From Phytophthora sp. 'mugwort' (taxonomy: Eukaryota > Oomycota > Peronosporomycetes > Peronosporales > Peronosporaceae): a DNA stretch of 64,000 bases. Under the pieces are notes generated by a model, which saw only the letters and a program-made list of their open reading frames with translations, did no database searches and was not told where the DNA came from. The translations under genes were made by a program, and so were the position numbers. The stretch covers positions 3,250,001 through 3,314,000 of the forward strand of contig JAUCEF010000003.1 of NCBI GenBank assembly GCA_033558025.1, written 5' to 3'. This document shows, piece by piece, positions 1-10,776 of the stretch (the first letter of the stretch is position 1; every line of letters starts with the position of its first letter).

Positions 1-120
1 GCAGCGCATTCGTTTCAAGACCTCACTCAAACATTTGCTTCAAAGCCGTCATCTATCGTCGTTTTCGCCGCTCCCCAATCATGCCCGTGCCGAACTTCTG
101 TGCCTCCAACAAGGATGTAG

Positions 121-1737
121 TTGATGCCCTCTTTGAGAAGGGTGACAGGCTCGAGCTACATCTGCCACTTGTGCCATACTAGGCGTAAACAGCAAGGAAG
201 CAAAGGGTACACTAACCTGGTGGACCACCTCTGCCGCTCTCACACAACTGCCGCTGTGAACGACGCGTTTCGCCAAGTACAGAGGTATGGCATCGAACGT
301 TGCGTGTTCGTCGACGTCAGCCCCGCGGCCAAGACGATGTTTGGGTGGATGAGTGGGTGGTGATGGAGAACCGCAAGCTTTCATTCTGCGAGCAAGCGTT
401 GGTGCGCGAGAACACCACCTTGGATAAAATTATCTTCTTCTACACTCCTCAAAGGCATGGCAGGTCTTTCGGGCTGGGTGGAAACTCGGATCACTGAGAA
501 GCTACAAGGCAAGCGAATAGGGCTTCGCTTTAATGCATGGTCTGCAGCAGGATACCACTTTGTAGCTGCCATTGCGGTGACTCACACGTCAGGTGCTACG
601 ACAACGCCATGCGCGCGTGAGAAGTTCCTGCTCTCTTTGCAACCCATCGACCCAAAGCATTTCGGCGCCTCGAAGAAGCTGTTTGACGCCAATGCTATCA
701 TTGATTGTTCGACGGAGCGCTGGACAAATATGGCATCTATGTGGGCCAGTTATGTTTTCTCGTGGGAGACAACGCGAGTGTCAATGGAAGTGTCGGGCAG
801 AAAGCGAAGCTGTCACTCATCGGTTGCGCTAGCCACCGCCTTAACCTGGCGGTGGAACAGCATCTGTCACTGTACTGCGAAGAAGTGGACAAAGTGGAGA
901 CACTGATGCGTTACTTGCGGACGTCAAAGCTGAGAACTATTTTTGCGCAAGATCGCGTGCTCCCTGCTTGTCGTTAACAACGTGACGCGTTGGTCGAGCA
1001 CATATCGAGATGTTGAAGAAGTTCAAGGCGATGGTGCCTCATCTCGATGGTCTAAATGCTGATCTGGCTCCCCTGCTACCTACCCCCCAGGAAATGGTGA
1101 AAATCGAAGCGCTTTACGATGATCTGAAGAACTTCAGTCTGTGAACAAGAAGCTTCAACGGGCTGAAGGCATCACGCTACGAAATACCCGAGTTCTGTTT
1201 GACAGGCTTCTGGAAGAGTTCGAAGAAGAGGGGACCTGCAATACTCATCTTGCGCCCGGTTCAAGGGGCGTGTCCTTCCCCGACGTCGAAGACGGTCTTG
1301 TGAAGCTTTAAGGTGGCCGCGAGCACGATTTGTCAAAGGGCGAGAAGCGGGCGGTTAAACGTTTTCCACATTTCTCTGAAAGCGATCTGACCATTACGAC
1401 CAGCGCCGCGCAACTCAGTTTTGCTGACGCGGCTTTAGAGGAAGAGCGCATGGCAGCGGAGACCACGTATGTGAACGTCGACTGGATACCGCCTACTTCA
1501 GATGATATCGAGAGATTGTTTTTTCTAGCTGGCCGAGTCTTTAGCGACCACCGCAGGGCGATGCTCCCAACGACGCTGGAACTCATCGTGTTTCTTCGTT
1601 CAATAGAGACCTCTGGCACGAGGTCGCAGTCGCCCAAACGATGCTTCGCGCAGAGCAGACTCGTAAACGTACGCGGCAACATAGTTAATAGACGAAGCTT
1701 TTCTGTAGGTCAACAATACAGCGTAGCTTTCCATTGA
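121..1737 (+). pseudogene. hAT-superfamily transposase, broken by frameshifts
   Basis: Remnant of a cut-and-paste DNA transposase. A BED-type zinc finger lies near 163-255 (CHLC followed by HLCRSH). The RNase H-like catalytic region is spread over two frames near 500-980 and keeps GDNASVN, which holds a catalytic Asp, and CASHRLNLAV. The C-terminal hAT dimerisation segment is at about 1500-1620 (IERLFFLAGRV, then MLPTTLELIVFL). The pieces lie in order on the plus strand but in different frames, with stops between them, so it cannot make an active transposase. The 5' end is close to the window edge and I could not find terminal repeats. The superfamily call rests on these motifs and is fairly secure; the exact family is unknown. 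Confidence 0.8.
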
Positions 1738-1740
1738 GGG

Positions 1741-2259
1741 ACTATGGTCCCTATCCTATGGATATGCAAAAGCAACCCTCCCTCCGTATCCCATGATTAT
1801 TTTCGAAACCCTGCCTCGGTTACTTCCATGATGCTAGAGAAGAAAGTTCAGCTGAGACTATAAATAAAGGTAGCAATATACGAATCCCTCAGAGTCTCTG
1901 AGTCAGGGATCTGTTGGCTCTAAATACGTCGACGAGGTCTCGTTCTGGGATGCGTGTGTCAGTAAGATCCTGGCTAAAAATACTGGTTTGAGTAGAATGC
2001 GGGAAAGCTGCACCGTGGAACGCCAGCATTGCGGTTTGCTCGACAAAGTAGTTAAAGCTAACTGGTCGGGTGTTGGCATCATATGCGCTTTTTGTACAAG
2101 TCGCCGGACGAGCTCTAGCCAACAACACTCAATACGGTTCAGTTTCTTGCCATACTAGACATAATTCCTCGAATTGGAATCTCGACGTATTCCATATACT
2201 CGAGGAAATGTCAACAGTTTAGTTTTCACTTATCTACGATCGTGCAAATGGGGTCCGCA
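1741..2259. other. Intergenic, no gene recognised
   Basis: Between the hAT remnant and the membrane-protein gene. Short open frames on both strands match nothing I know. No terminal repeats were recognised. Confidence 0.4.
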
Positions 2260-4101
2260 TCACAGAAATGGAGCGTTGAGATCAACACCTACAGACAAAA
2301 GACATGATGTTCGCGTCATCAGCAAAATAAGTAGCAAAACTGCCGTTTTAGGTAAAAACCTACCGGCGTGAACGATTGTAAGTTGTACAATGAAAATCGT
2401 CCACAGGAACAGCAGACTCTGGACCATTTTCGCGTGGGTTTCGAGTACGAATGCCAATTGACACACGGGCGAGTAGCCCAGTCTTTTTTTCAGCAGCACG
2501 TGAAGTCCAGCGAAAGACACAAATTCGAGTGACACGTAAAGAACAAGTTGAATGAGGGTGGATGTCATCTTGGTCGAAGTCATGGACCGTGTAAACGGGT
2601 AAAATGCAGCAGTAGGAAGTTGGTAGAGCCCAGTGAGATATACGGCATAGAACAGAGGCAACGCGCACTCGACATATTCGGCTAGAATAACGTACTCGCA
2701 GTGGAAAAGTACTTGAAGTCCGTCTTCTATGTTTTGCTCAGTCTCCAAGCCTGATAATTTCTCCCCGAGAGTCCTACGAGAAGTATTCCATCGGATTCCT
2801 GTACCTTGTGATTTGAGTGTTAGACGAACATTAGCGAGTGTTTCTGGCATAATTTGGTGGTGATTTGGTTTAGAGAATTTCACCAACGTGGAAAAATGGG
2901 GTATTGACTTCGGTGCAGGCGGTTCTGGACTCGATTTTCCTCTCTCCAATGGTGTCTTCCCCCACTGAATTTGGAGTTTCTCAAGAAATAGTTTACTTAA
3001 TTCCGACAGCGGCAGGTTGATCGGTCCGTACAAGTGAATCGAATCGGAAGGTTTCTTTGTCCGCTCAATAGACTTCACAAGTCTGTCAACGTAGTTAGCG
3101 CTGAGGTTGCTTCTCTTAGACTGCCGACGCGTGGTTTTTGTGTGAATATAAACACTGCGGAGAGCTAGAACGATGTGAAACGTGTCAAATGTCATGACCA
3201 AAAGCGTCGTCAGCAAAGACCGAGCCGTTTGCATGCAGATGGCCATATAAAGAACATTGAATACATCCACGGAAAAGACAATTGCAGCTCCGATGAAGTC
3301 TTCGATGTGCGTCGACACACTGGCGGTAACTTGCTTTGCGATAAACTTAATGAGGGGCAAGACAAAAACGAATAGTGCTTGTTCGACGTCATCGAGTTGA
3401 AGAAAGACCGCGTTGAATGTCGGGTATGCTACGACTAGTAGCGCCTGAGCTGATGCACTTAATATATGTCGACCCAGTTCATTGCGCAGCTTTTTATCCG
3501 CTACGATTGCTCGAGGACCGATACTTAGTACAATTAAACCCATGATAAATGTCGAGAAGGGACAGACCATCAACACCATACCGAAAGGAATCGGGTACTT
3601 CCACGTAGCAGCGAGGAAAATCCCTCCCGCTGTGTAACAAGCAGCTGACGTCACAGTCATAGCGAGTACTCGGGCCATCGATATGGCTGCTACCGACTTA
3701 AGAAAAGATTGTGCAAGATAAATCATTCCTCCACCGACGAAAATGCTCGAAATGAAGATACGGATCCACATCATCGAATTTACTCTCCAACCTTCCTCTG
3801 GACTTTGCAATGGAATACACTCAATCAAAAGCATTACAATGAGAGCAGGAGCAGGAGTGAATAAACACACGAGATAAACTCGGATTCTCGACGTGCGTTC
3901 GCAATAGTCACGGAAGGAAAGTAAGCGCTCCACTGAGTAAATTGCTCGATTTCCAAGCTGTCCGCGGTTCCACATATCAGTTACTTTGGTGTGAGAGGAA
4001 AGTAGGGCATTGCGTAGACCTTTAAGACAAGAGCGAGGTTTCTGGACAATGATTACGTCCCCTTGAGCAGTAGCAGCGTGGAAACTGGGCTCGTAATTCA
4101 T
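2260..4101 (-). CDS. Multi-pass membrane protein of a tandem oomycete family (intact copy)
   Basis: Single-exon frame of 613 residues, the only uninterrupted member of the local family. After a soluble N-terminus with the family motif VERLLSFRDYCERTSR (residues about 57-73) there are many hydrophobic segments, first at about 75-95, then around 110-240, then a hydrophobic pair with FVLPLIKF and DVFNVLYMAICMQ. A hydrophilic middle stretch (about residues 330-450) separates these from a second membrane block containing GLYQLPTAAFYPF and FVSFAGLHVLL. I recognise it only as an expanded family of putative transmembrane proteins in oomycetes; substrate and function are unknown. It begins the same-strand array that continues with broken copies up to 8.1 kb. 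The start is the first ATG of the frame; no clear initiator element was seen upstream. Confidence 0.75.
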   Translation of the reverse strand: MNYEPSFHAATAQGDVIIVQKPRSCLKGLRNALLSSHTKVTDMWNRGQLGNRAIYSVERLLSFRDYCERTSRIRVYLVCLFTPAPALIVMLLIECIPLQSPEEGWRVNSMMWIRIFISSIFVGGGMIYLAQSFLKSVAAISMARVLAMTVTSAACYTAGGIFLAATWKYPIPFGMVLMVCPFSTFIMGLIVLSIGPRAIVADKKLRNELGRHILSASAQALLVVAYPTFNAVFLQLDDVEQALFVFVLPLIKFIAKQVTASVSTHIEDFIGAAIVFSVDVFNVLYMAICMQTARSLLTTLLVMTFDTFHIVLALRSVYIHTKTTRRQSKRSNLSANYVDRLVKSIERTKKPSDSIHLYGPINLPLSELSKLFLEKLQIQWGKTPLERGKSSPEPPAPKSIPHFSTLVKFSKPNHHQIMPETLANVRLTLKSQGTGIRWNTSRRTLGEKLSGLETEQNIEDGLQVLFHCEYVILAEYVECALPLFYAVYLTGLYQLPTAAFYPFTRSMTSTKMTSTLIQLVLYVSLEFVSFAGLHVLLKKRLGYSPVCQLAFVLETHAKMVQSLLFLWTIFIVQLTIVHAGRFLPKTAVLLLILLMTRTSCLLSVGVDLNAPFL

Positions 4102-4595
4102 TTTTGCCTCGCCAAGATTGGCACGACTAACGTTGTAGTTAGCAGGAGATTGGCGAAATATCGGCTGCTTGACTCCAAGGGATCAACGCTTGCCCTCAAC
4201 GATTTTACCTCTTTGTGGCGATGGCTTGACAGATATTTTTAGCAGGTAGGATATCGGTAGCATGACTGGAGGGCAGCAGCTTATTGGCAGAATATCCAAG
4301 ATCTGGAAATATCGACTTCTGAATACACATATTTTTTTTTTAGTATACTTGGCACGTATACCAATCCTCAACCATGCAAACATTGCACCTTTAAATTGAC
4401 TTTAAATAATATAGAATCGTATAGTTTTGTATTGTACAAACAAAAGCCACAACGCTCTGAATTTTTCGAGTGAAGATCCGGAGCTGCCTAGAATGGTACA
4501 CTAATCCGTTCCTTCTTCAAGTGACACGACATTGGCAACCTGCACAGGCATACAGCGGCTGGCTGCTTAAAACGCAACAATTAAGAGCTTTCTCG

Positions 4596-5106
4596 TTATT
4601 GTTGAACCCAGGATTGGTGGCGACGGCTGTTAATTTTTATTAAGTTGTTAGGCCAGTGCGCAATCATTGGAAAGGGGACCACATATTTATTGTCATAATA
4701 GGAAGAGCGCAAACAGGAGAATACCCAAATCGTAGCTCGAGCAAAAGGTAACCCAGCAAAGCTGATGAGTTGCACGATGTTTGGTACCATCATTACCGAT
4801 GCTAGAGGCCACGTGAAGGCATAAAATACGCTGCAGTGGGGGAGTTGATAAAGCCGTGCTAAAATATGCCGCATAACATAGAGACAGCATGGACTCACAG
4901 TGGACCCGCTCGTGCAGTCCTTTCCGGGTATTCTCTCGTCTATTGATCAGAATGATTTCATTCGCGGAGACATGAGTGGGAAATAGAACTAGGGTCGGTA
5001 CAGAAAGGCTAACCTTGGCAAGAAAATAGTAGATATTTGAAAGGCTTTGGCTCATCTGGAACGACTTGGCGGTTTTTAATAATAAAGAGTTCGAAATCGT
5101 GCCCAT
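4596..5106 (-). pseudogene. Membrane-protein family fragment (C-terminal part)
   Basis: Two overlapping minus-strand frames resemble the C-terminal membrane block of the intact copy at 2260-4101: RLYQLPHCSVFYAFTWPL and IVQLISFAGL correspond to GLYQLPTAAFYPF and EFVSFAGL. Frames change within the match and the N-terminal half is absent, so this is a decayed tandem duplicate. Confidence 0.6.
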
Positions 5107-5594
5107 GGCTCGATCCGTCGGAATAAATTGAGTAGTTGCCGAGAAAAAAGCGGGATTTGTTGACTAGTGGAAACGGGTGCAATACACCACCTGTACTGTG
5201 CTGAAAGAGGCAACTCGTATTGCCGACACACGCGAATTGATCCTGGATATGCCTTTGTCCTTGGTTTGAGACACTAGATGCTTAGGGTGACGCAGTTAAA
5301 TGCATTCCCTGTATCTTTGAGGTGCTCTTGCACTGCTTCGGTTCGAGATCAAATGATAATTGTAAATAACAGGAAATGATCAGAGACCGAGTACTGTATT
5401 AGTGAAACTTAAAGCACATCAAGACAAGCGTGGAACTTTGGAAAGTAAATGAACCAGCCCCTTGCTTCGGATAAAACTAGATGTAACGTAACGGAGTCGT
5501 CCTGCCGACGACTCGTCTATTGCAAATATTTCATAATTGCAGGAGATAGCGAGCTTTGCTCATTCTCACGTCGACGGAGCGACGACATCGGCCC

Positions 5595-7521
5595 CTACGA
5601 CATGCCAAAAACGACCAAGTGAGTAACATTAACACTCAATTCTGAGGAGATACACGCGTTTACGAGACACTGACCGTTGTACACGAGGTTCAGCTCCAAT
5701 ACACTCAGCACCCATATGAACAGAAACCCCCTGCACGGTGCGCATGTGCATTTCCAGTACAAATGCCAACTGATAAAGTGGCAAGAAGCCAAATCTGATT
5801 TTGAGAAGGACATTTAGACCTATGAAGGATGCCAGTTCAAGAAGCCCGTAAAATACGATACTGACTTGTGTCTGTCCGAGCTTGTGTGCATCCATCGAGC
5901 TCGTCTGTGGGTAATATGATGCTATCGGGAGCTGGTATAGTGCGTAAGATATGTTGCATACAGCATCGGGACGGAGCACTCGACGTATCCAACCATGAGG
6001 ATATACTCGGAGTGAAAAAGTGCTTGAAGCGAGTCTTGAGCTTCTTGCTTTATCTGTTCGTGGTTCGAAAAGCAGACTGCAGTCGTAGAAGAGGCGATGG
6101 GCACGGGAAAAGAAGACTTGCTAAAGCTCAAAGTGCGCCTCACTGACTTGCTTAATATTGTTCTTGTCGGTGATTCCGTGCTCAGTCTCGAAGAGATAGA
6201 TCGAACTGACTGAAAGACTTGATGTTAGGCATTAGCGACTTGTTCGGGCTTTGCTACGTGTTTTGACGGCCCATCACACGAGAATTTACAATGACAAATA
6301 CTTGGAGAGGTTTCAACTTGGTCCAGAACAACAGCGGACGTTTTCTTTTAAACTTCGCCCAAATGTTCTGATTAGACGTCATTTTCCATTTAGCTGTCTT
6401 CGTTGTATCGATTCCTTCATGAACTCGGCACTGGTATTCGAAAGGGGTAGTGGAAATCTTGAGTGAAGACGAATGTGTTCGGAGAGCGGGGAATCCCATC
6501 TCGAAAAGCTTTGCGCACCAAGCGAATCAGCTCTTCTAAATACCCGCCAATCTTTGAATTGTAGACCAACGTCGTATTGGATTTCTTATAGATGGAAAGA
6601 AGAGCGAGAACAACAAAGATTGCGTCGGTACCAATTATGAGCACTCTGGTAAGTGGCGAGGTAGCTGTCTGCATACACGACACAACATACAGGACGTTGC
6701 AGACGTCAACTGAAAAGACAATTTGAAGTCCAACACATTCTTTCAGATCTCGGTACGCTCTGGCAACACTTTGCTTGACGATAAACTTGATCACGGGCAA
6801 AACAAACACAATGTGGTTTGCTCGTATCCGGAGAGTTGGTTGAATACGGATCCAAATGACGAGTAATCTAGCTGCATGAACCCCACAGCCGAAAATGCTA
6901 GTAATTGAGCCACCACTTGCTGACGTTGGGCTTTCGATGTCGCTATTGCACGTAACCCAATGGCCAGCACGATGAAAATACATTGAATGTAACATAGGGC
7001 ACGATGGTCAAGACAGTGCCATAGGGGATTGGGAACGTCGTTGTCGCAGCTAACGAGAAGTCCCGTATTACACAAGTTGGCCAGAATGGATACGATGACA
7101 ACTTGGAAGTCGGAAAGTGCATCTGGATCGATCCCTAACTTGACGATATAGTTACTTCCGATTGAAGATGGAACTGAAGAAACAAATAGCCGAATCCAGT
7201 ACCCCTAATTTGCTCTCCAGTCTTCGTTGAGGGTCTCAAGGGGATGCACTCAATTAGAATTGCCCCAAAGAACGAAGGTATCATCGCGAATAGACAGACG
7301 AACGCGACACGTGTTCGGGAAATTCGTTCGCAATAGTCGCGCAACGCCAAAAGACGCTCGACAAAGTAATAATGCTGATGCCCAATACGAAAATGCCTCC
7401 AGTTCCCACACATCGCTCGTACCGCACTGCAACATCGGGTTATTGATGAGTGCTGTTGAACTACTTGTGGGTACACAGGCTGCACTTTTCCTCCAAACAT
7501 CGCGCCAGACTCGTGGTACAA
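5595..7521 (-). pseudogene. Membrane-protein family copy, full length but disrupted
   Basis: Near-complete relative of the 613-residue protein in scrambled frames. The N-terminal motif FVERLLALRDYCERISRTRV is near 7370, the central part FVLPVIKFIVKQ and SVDVCNVLYVVSCMQTA at about 6660-6830, and the C-terminal part ALYQLPIASYYP and ELASFIGLNVLLKIRFGF at about 5790-5950. Several frameshifts and stops separate the parts. It is in the same order and orientation as the intact copy, which supports tandem duplication followed by decay. Confidence 0.7.
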
Positions 7522-7674
7522 TCTGAACTGCGTTCAAAGCAACAACGCTACTGAGGACTCTGGAACGACTATTCTACATGTGGGCATGGTCTTAACGATC
7601 AACAAATAGCTGGTATTTGGGAGATAAGACGCAAAATACAATGTACGTCGAGATTTTATTTTTTTAACGAGCTG

Positions 7675-8082
7675 CTAAGAAGCTCGATGACCTTTTGCCA
7701 CTTGGAACACGATTCCGAACGAATGGGCAATGATGAGGCAAACTAGGTTGCTTTCCAGTCGGGGGGGAGGGGGGGGGGAGCAAACGGGATGAACTCCATC
7801 GGAATTTCCAAGATAAATGCCGGGATCCAAGAAACGGTACAAACAAAGAAAACTCGGGTGCTGTGCGTTCTTATAATCGCGCAAACGAGAGAAGTTGAGT
7901 ATCGCTCGCATGACCAACTGGACACGTTTATGCCTTATCAACTGCTTGGTCGAGGCCGTTGGAACGACCAAGATGAAACCTCGTCGGGATTCTTCGTCTG
8001 GGTGAATCTTTGCTCCCGAAACCATGTGTGTCTTGAGAGCGTAAAGGAGAAGTGTAGCAGACTGGCTGGAGTTGACTTGCAC
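7675..8082 (-). pseudogene. N-terminal fragment of the same membrane-protein family
   Basis: In one minus-strand frame (about 7925-7743) TRVFFVCTVSWIPAFIL followed by MEFIPFAPP resembles the first membrane segment of the family (SRIRVYLVCLF...LIECIPLQSP). A neighbouring frame carries a degraded RLRDY motif. It ends at a G homopolymer (plus strand about 7763-7778). Only the N-terminus is recognisable. Confidence 0.45.
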
Positions 8083-9316
8083 TTAATATTGCCAATACCG
8101 CCGGAAGTTCGGGGGAAGACTGGAAATATTGAACATTCCTTCTCTACTTGGCGAAAGGATGTTCACATTTTGTCTTCAAACAAATGGCTCGAAAGGGAAG
8201 GAAGACTCAGACGTTAAGCTTAGCAAATGCCAATCGGTAAGCTTAAAGGCTTCCCTATTCGTGTGTACAGGAACACTAAAATATATCCATTGACATGAAT
8301 AGGTATAGCAAACGAAACATTGACGCATTGCTTAAACCGACGGGAATACTGTGGCAAGAGCTCCAAAGATGATGAAAGTAGGCATGGTGGAGGGAAAAGA
8401 ATCGCATTTCGTAGCCGAGTCTAAAGCACTTTACCAAGGTAGCATGAAAATGATGCCAAAGTTTCTCCAGTACGACAGCGAAGCTGTCGATGTACTTCTC
8501 GCTAGAAGGACAGCGCCTGCCACTTAAGCGACCGGTCTCTGGGGGCGAGAACCATTTTAACATATGTTCGCCCCCCAAAACCTTCGGCCAGGACTTCTCC
8601 TTTCGGGCGAGGGATTTTTGATGCCTTTCACCAAGAACTTAAGTCTTTATTCTTGAAAGTGGGGAGTTGCTTTTAGGCCTGGCCGCTCTCTGCCCCACGC
8701 TGATCGAAGCCGAACTGATGCTTGATTTCCGATAAGGCTGTTGTGATTTTTTACTGGGTTTTCTTCGCAGGAATATAATTATACTTGCGATCGCAATATT
8801 GTTTTTAGGATCGCAAGTATAAGAAATTGATCGCAAGTACATGCATAGTTATGCGATATTTGGGCCTACAGTGGAAAGGTGATATTTAATAATTGCTGTT
8901 CGGCAAACAGCACGGCGACAGTTTGTTTCATGCAACTACTTCAAAGGGGCTTCCAGATCAACTTCTGTAACACAAAAGAAAACGACGTGTGTTAGAACGG
9001 GTCCAGCAAATGGGCACTCGTAGCCAGCCTTACCGTTATGAACTAGAGTTACCTGCATGATACGCAACGCGAAAAGATGGCTTTGAAGTATGCAACCTGC
9101 GCCTAAGATGATGAACGCGTGTTAGTACAGCGTATGAAAGGCAAACAGGATAAACTCGGCTATGGCGACGTATACTTCTGAAAAGTATCCTAGACATCGT
9201 AGTACTACTCCATTCCAGATTAAGAGCTCCCTTTTAGAACAAGGTGCGATACTAAATTCATTTGAACCACAACAAGATGGGCCTTAAGACCAAAAGACGC
9301 GACGTACCGCCACCAT
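8083..9316. other. Intergenic region with no supported gene
   Basis: Short frames such as 8276-8578 (minus) and 8639-8842 (minus) have no recognisable motif. The only structure I see is the hairpin near 8780-8823, listed separately. Confidence 0.4.
8780..8845. repeat. Hairpin plus a third half-copy (ACTTGCGATC)
   Basis: ATACTTGCGATC is followed after about 16 bases by its reverse complement GATCGCAAGTAT, and then by a further direct half-site TTGATCGCAAGTAC. The stem is perfect over 12 bp. It could be the end of a small palindromic element or a binding site; no function is inferred. Confidence 0.55.
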
Positions 9317-9419
9317 TTGTTTCATGTGCACAGCTTCACAAGGTGCCAAGTTTGGCGCCAACCTGGTGAAAAGCGTGAGTGGCGTTCTTCCTCCACAATG
9401 AAAATTGGCTGCCATCTTG

Positions 9420-10710
9420 CAGCGAATTTAGCGCTTACCGAAAACCGATCGAATTTGCCCAATACCAATGCGGCGAACTCGATAATTATAAATACGGTAG
9501 ATGTTTTCCAAGCGAATTTGGCGCTTGTGTGGGTCAAACGGCAGTGGGAGCATGAGCTGGCGGTAGCTCTTAGGCGCCGAGCCCATCCCTACTCCGCTGC
9601 TTGCCTAAGCGCGACGATCGCATTGTTGAGAGCGAGAAGTGCAGGACGGCACTCCGTAGACACCCGCTCTAAATTCCCGTCCTTTAACGGGGTCACGATC
9701 TTGCCGTTGCTGCTGCCTACCATTGCCACAGGGAAGGCAGAGTCAGCAGCAACGCCTGTCCCAGGCTCTGTGACCGAGGTATCGGCGAGCTTGTCTTCGA
9801 GCTTGTGTCGCCGTCATTCCAGGATCCTGGGCAGTTGTGGCGTCCCCACACGAAGGTGCCGTCGACGCCGTAGCAGAGCGTACCCGTCACCAGTGTAGCA
9901 ACCTGGACAAGTAGAAAATAACAGTTAGTATATACTACTGCGAGTATACTAGGGCGAGTTGTAGAGATAATCATACCGTTGTAGTTGCGTTCTGTAAATT
10001 AGCACGGGTAGGACTCTGAACTCGATAGTTTATTTCCGTCGACAACTCCCCAATGCCCTCTACTAGCGGCTCTTTAGCCTGCGCCAGCGCAGCCCACTCA
10101 AGCTGAGTCTTCTTCGAGGGGAAACGAATGTTAGCATCAGGAAGCAACTTTAGGCACGCATGGAGCGCAAGCTCAGCTTCCAGAGGACACGCCCTAGCGT
10201 CGATGGAGGCACCAAAGAGCTCGCATAGAGTTTTGTGCTCAACTGCAGCAGTGTAAAAATTCAAAAGACAACCTAGAACAGCGTGCTTTTGTAGGAGTTT
10301 GGGCGGGCGACCACGCTTCCCCGGCCCGCTTTTCACTATGTAGTGCTGCTCGAATGCATCTGAAGGTAGTCAAAACAATGCAGGATCGATTGATAGTACA
10401 GATATAAAGCTACCACGGACACGGACACGATAGAGTACCTGCCATGCGCTACGTGACGGATCGGTCAACACACCCGATATCAGGAGGTTACGATAAATGA
10501 AAGCATACAGCGCAAACGCAGCAAGAGCAGTACTTTTCTCCTACGAGCTCTATCAGGGTGCCCAACAAACTCCATCAAGGCAGTCCTGAGGTCCAGCATC
10601 GTCTCTGAGCAATGAGAAGGCGCTACAGTAAGCTTAGAAACGACTGGTTGTAAGTTATTTAGATTTAGTCCACACCATTTTGTCCGAATTTTGGAGCTTC
10701 GAGATGACAC
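9420..10710 (-). pseudogene. Harbinger/PIF-type DDE nuclease with two introns, broken
   Basis: Minus-strand relic of a Harbinger-type transposase/nuclease. The pieces in order are a basic first exon (10710-10439), a second exon with GKRGRPPKL and ELALHACLKLLP (10359-9977), and a third exon with TLCYGVDGT, RHNCPGSWNDGD, GVAADSAFPV and IYNYRVRRIGIGQIRSVF (9902 to about 9420). Two introns fit: 10360-10438, and 9903-9976 with a TACTAAC branch-point-like site and GTATGA..CCAG ends. The segment where a first catalytic Asp is expected reads GELSTEINYRVQ, so that residue seems lost, and a frameshift and a stop (RQAAE then stop) break the last exon. The family call is by motif memory. Confidence 0.65.
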
Positions 10711-10776
10711 ATTTTCGACACAAATGCCAGGAAATCAGTTCATGTCATGAAACTGTGCTGTTTTGGTAGAGTCCCA

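Noticed and set aside
7743..7790. Polyproline-coding stretch as a genuine gene feature
   Set aside because: It comes from a G/C homopolymer run at the edge of a decayed family copy.
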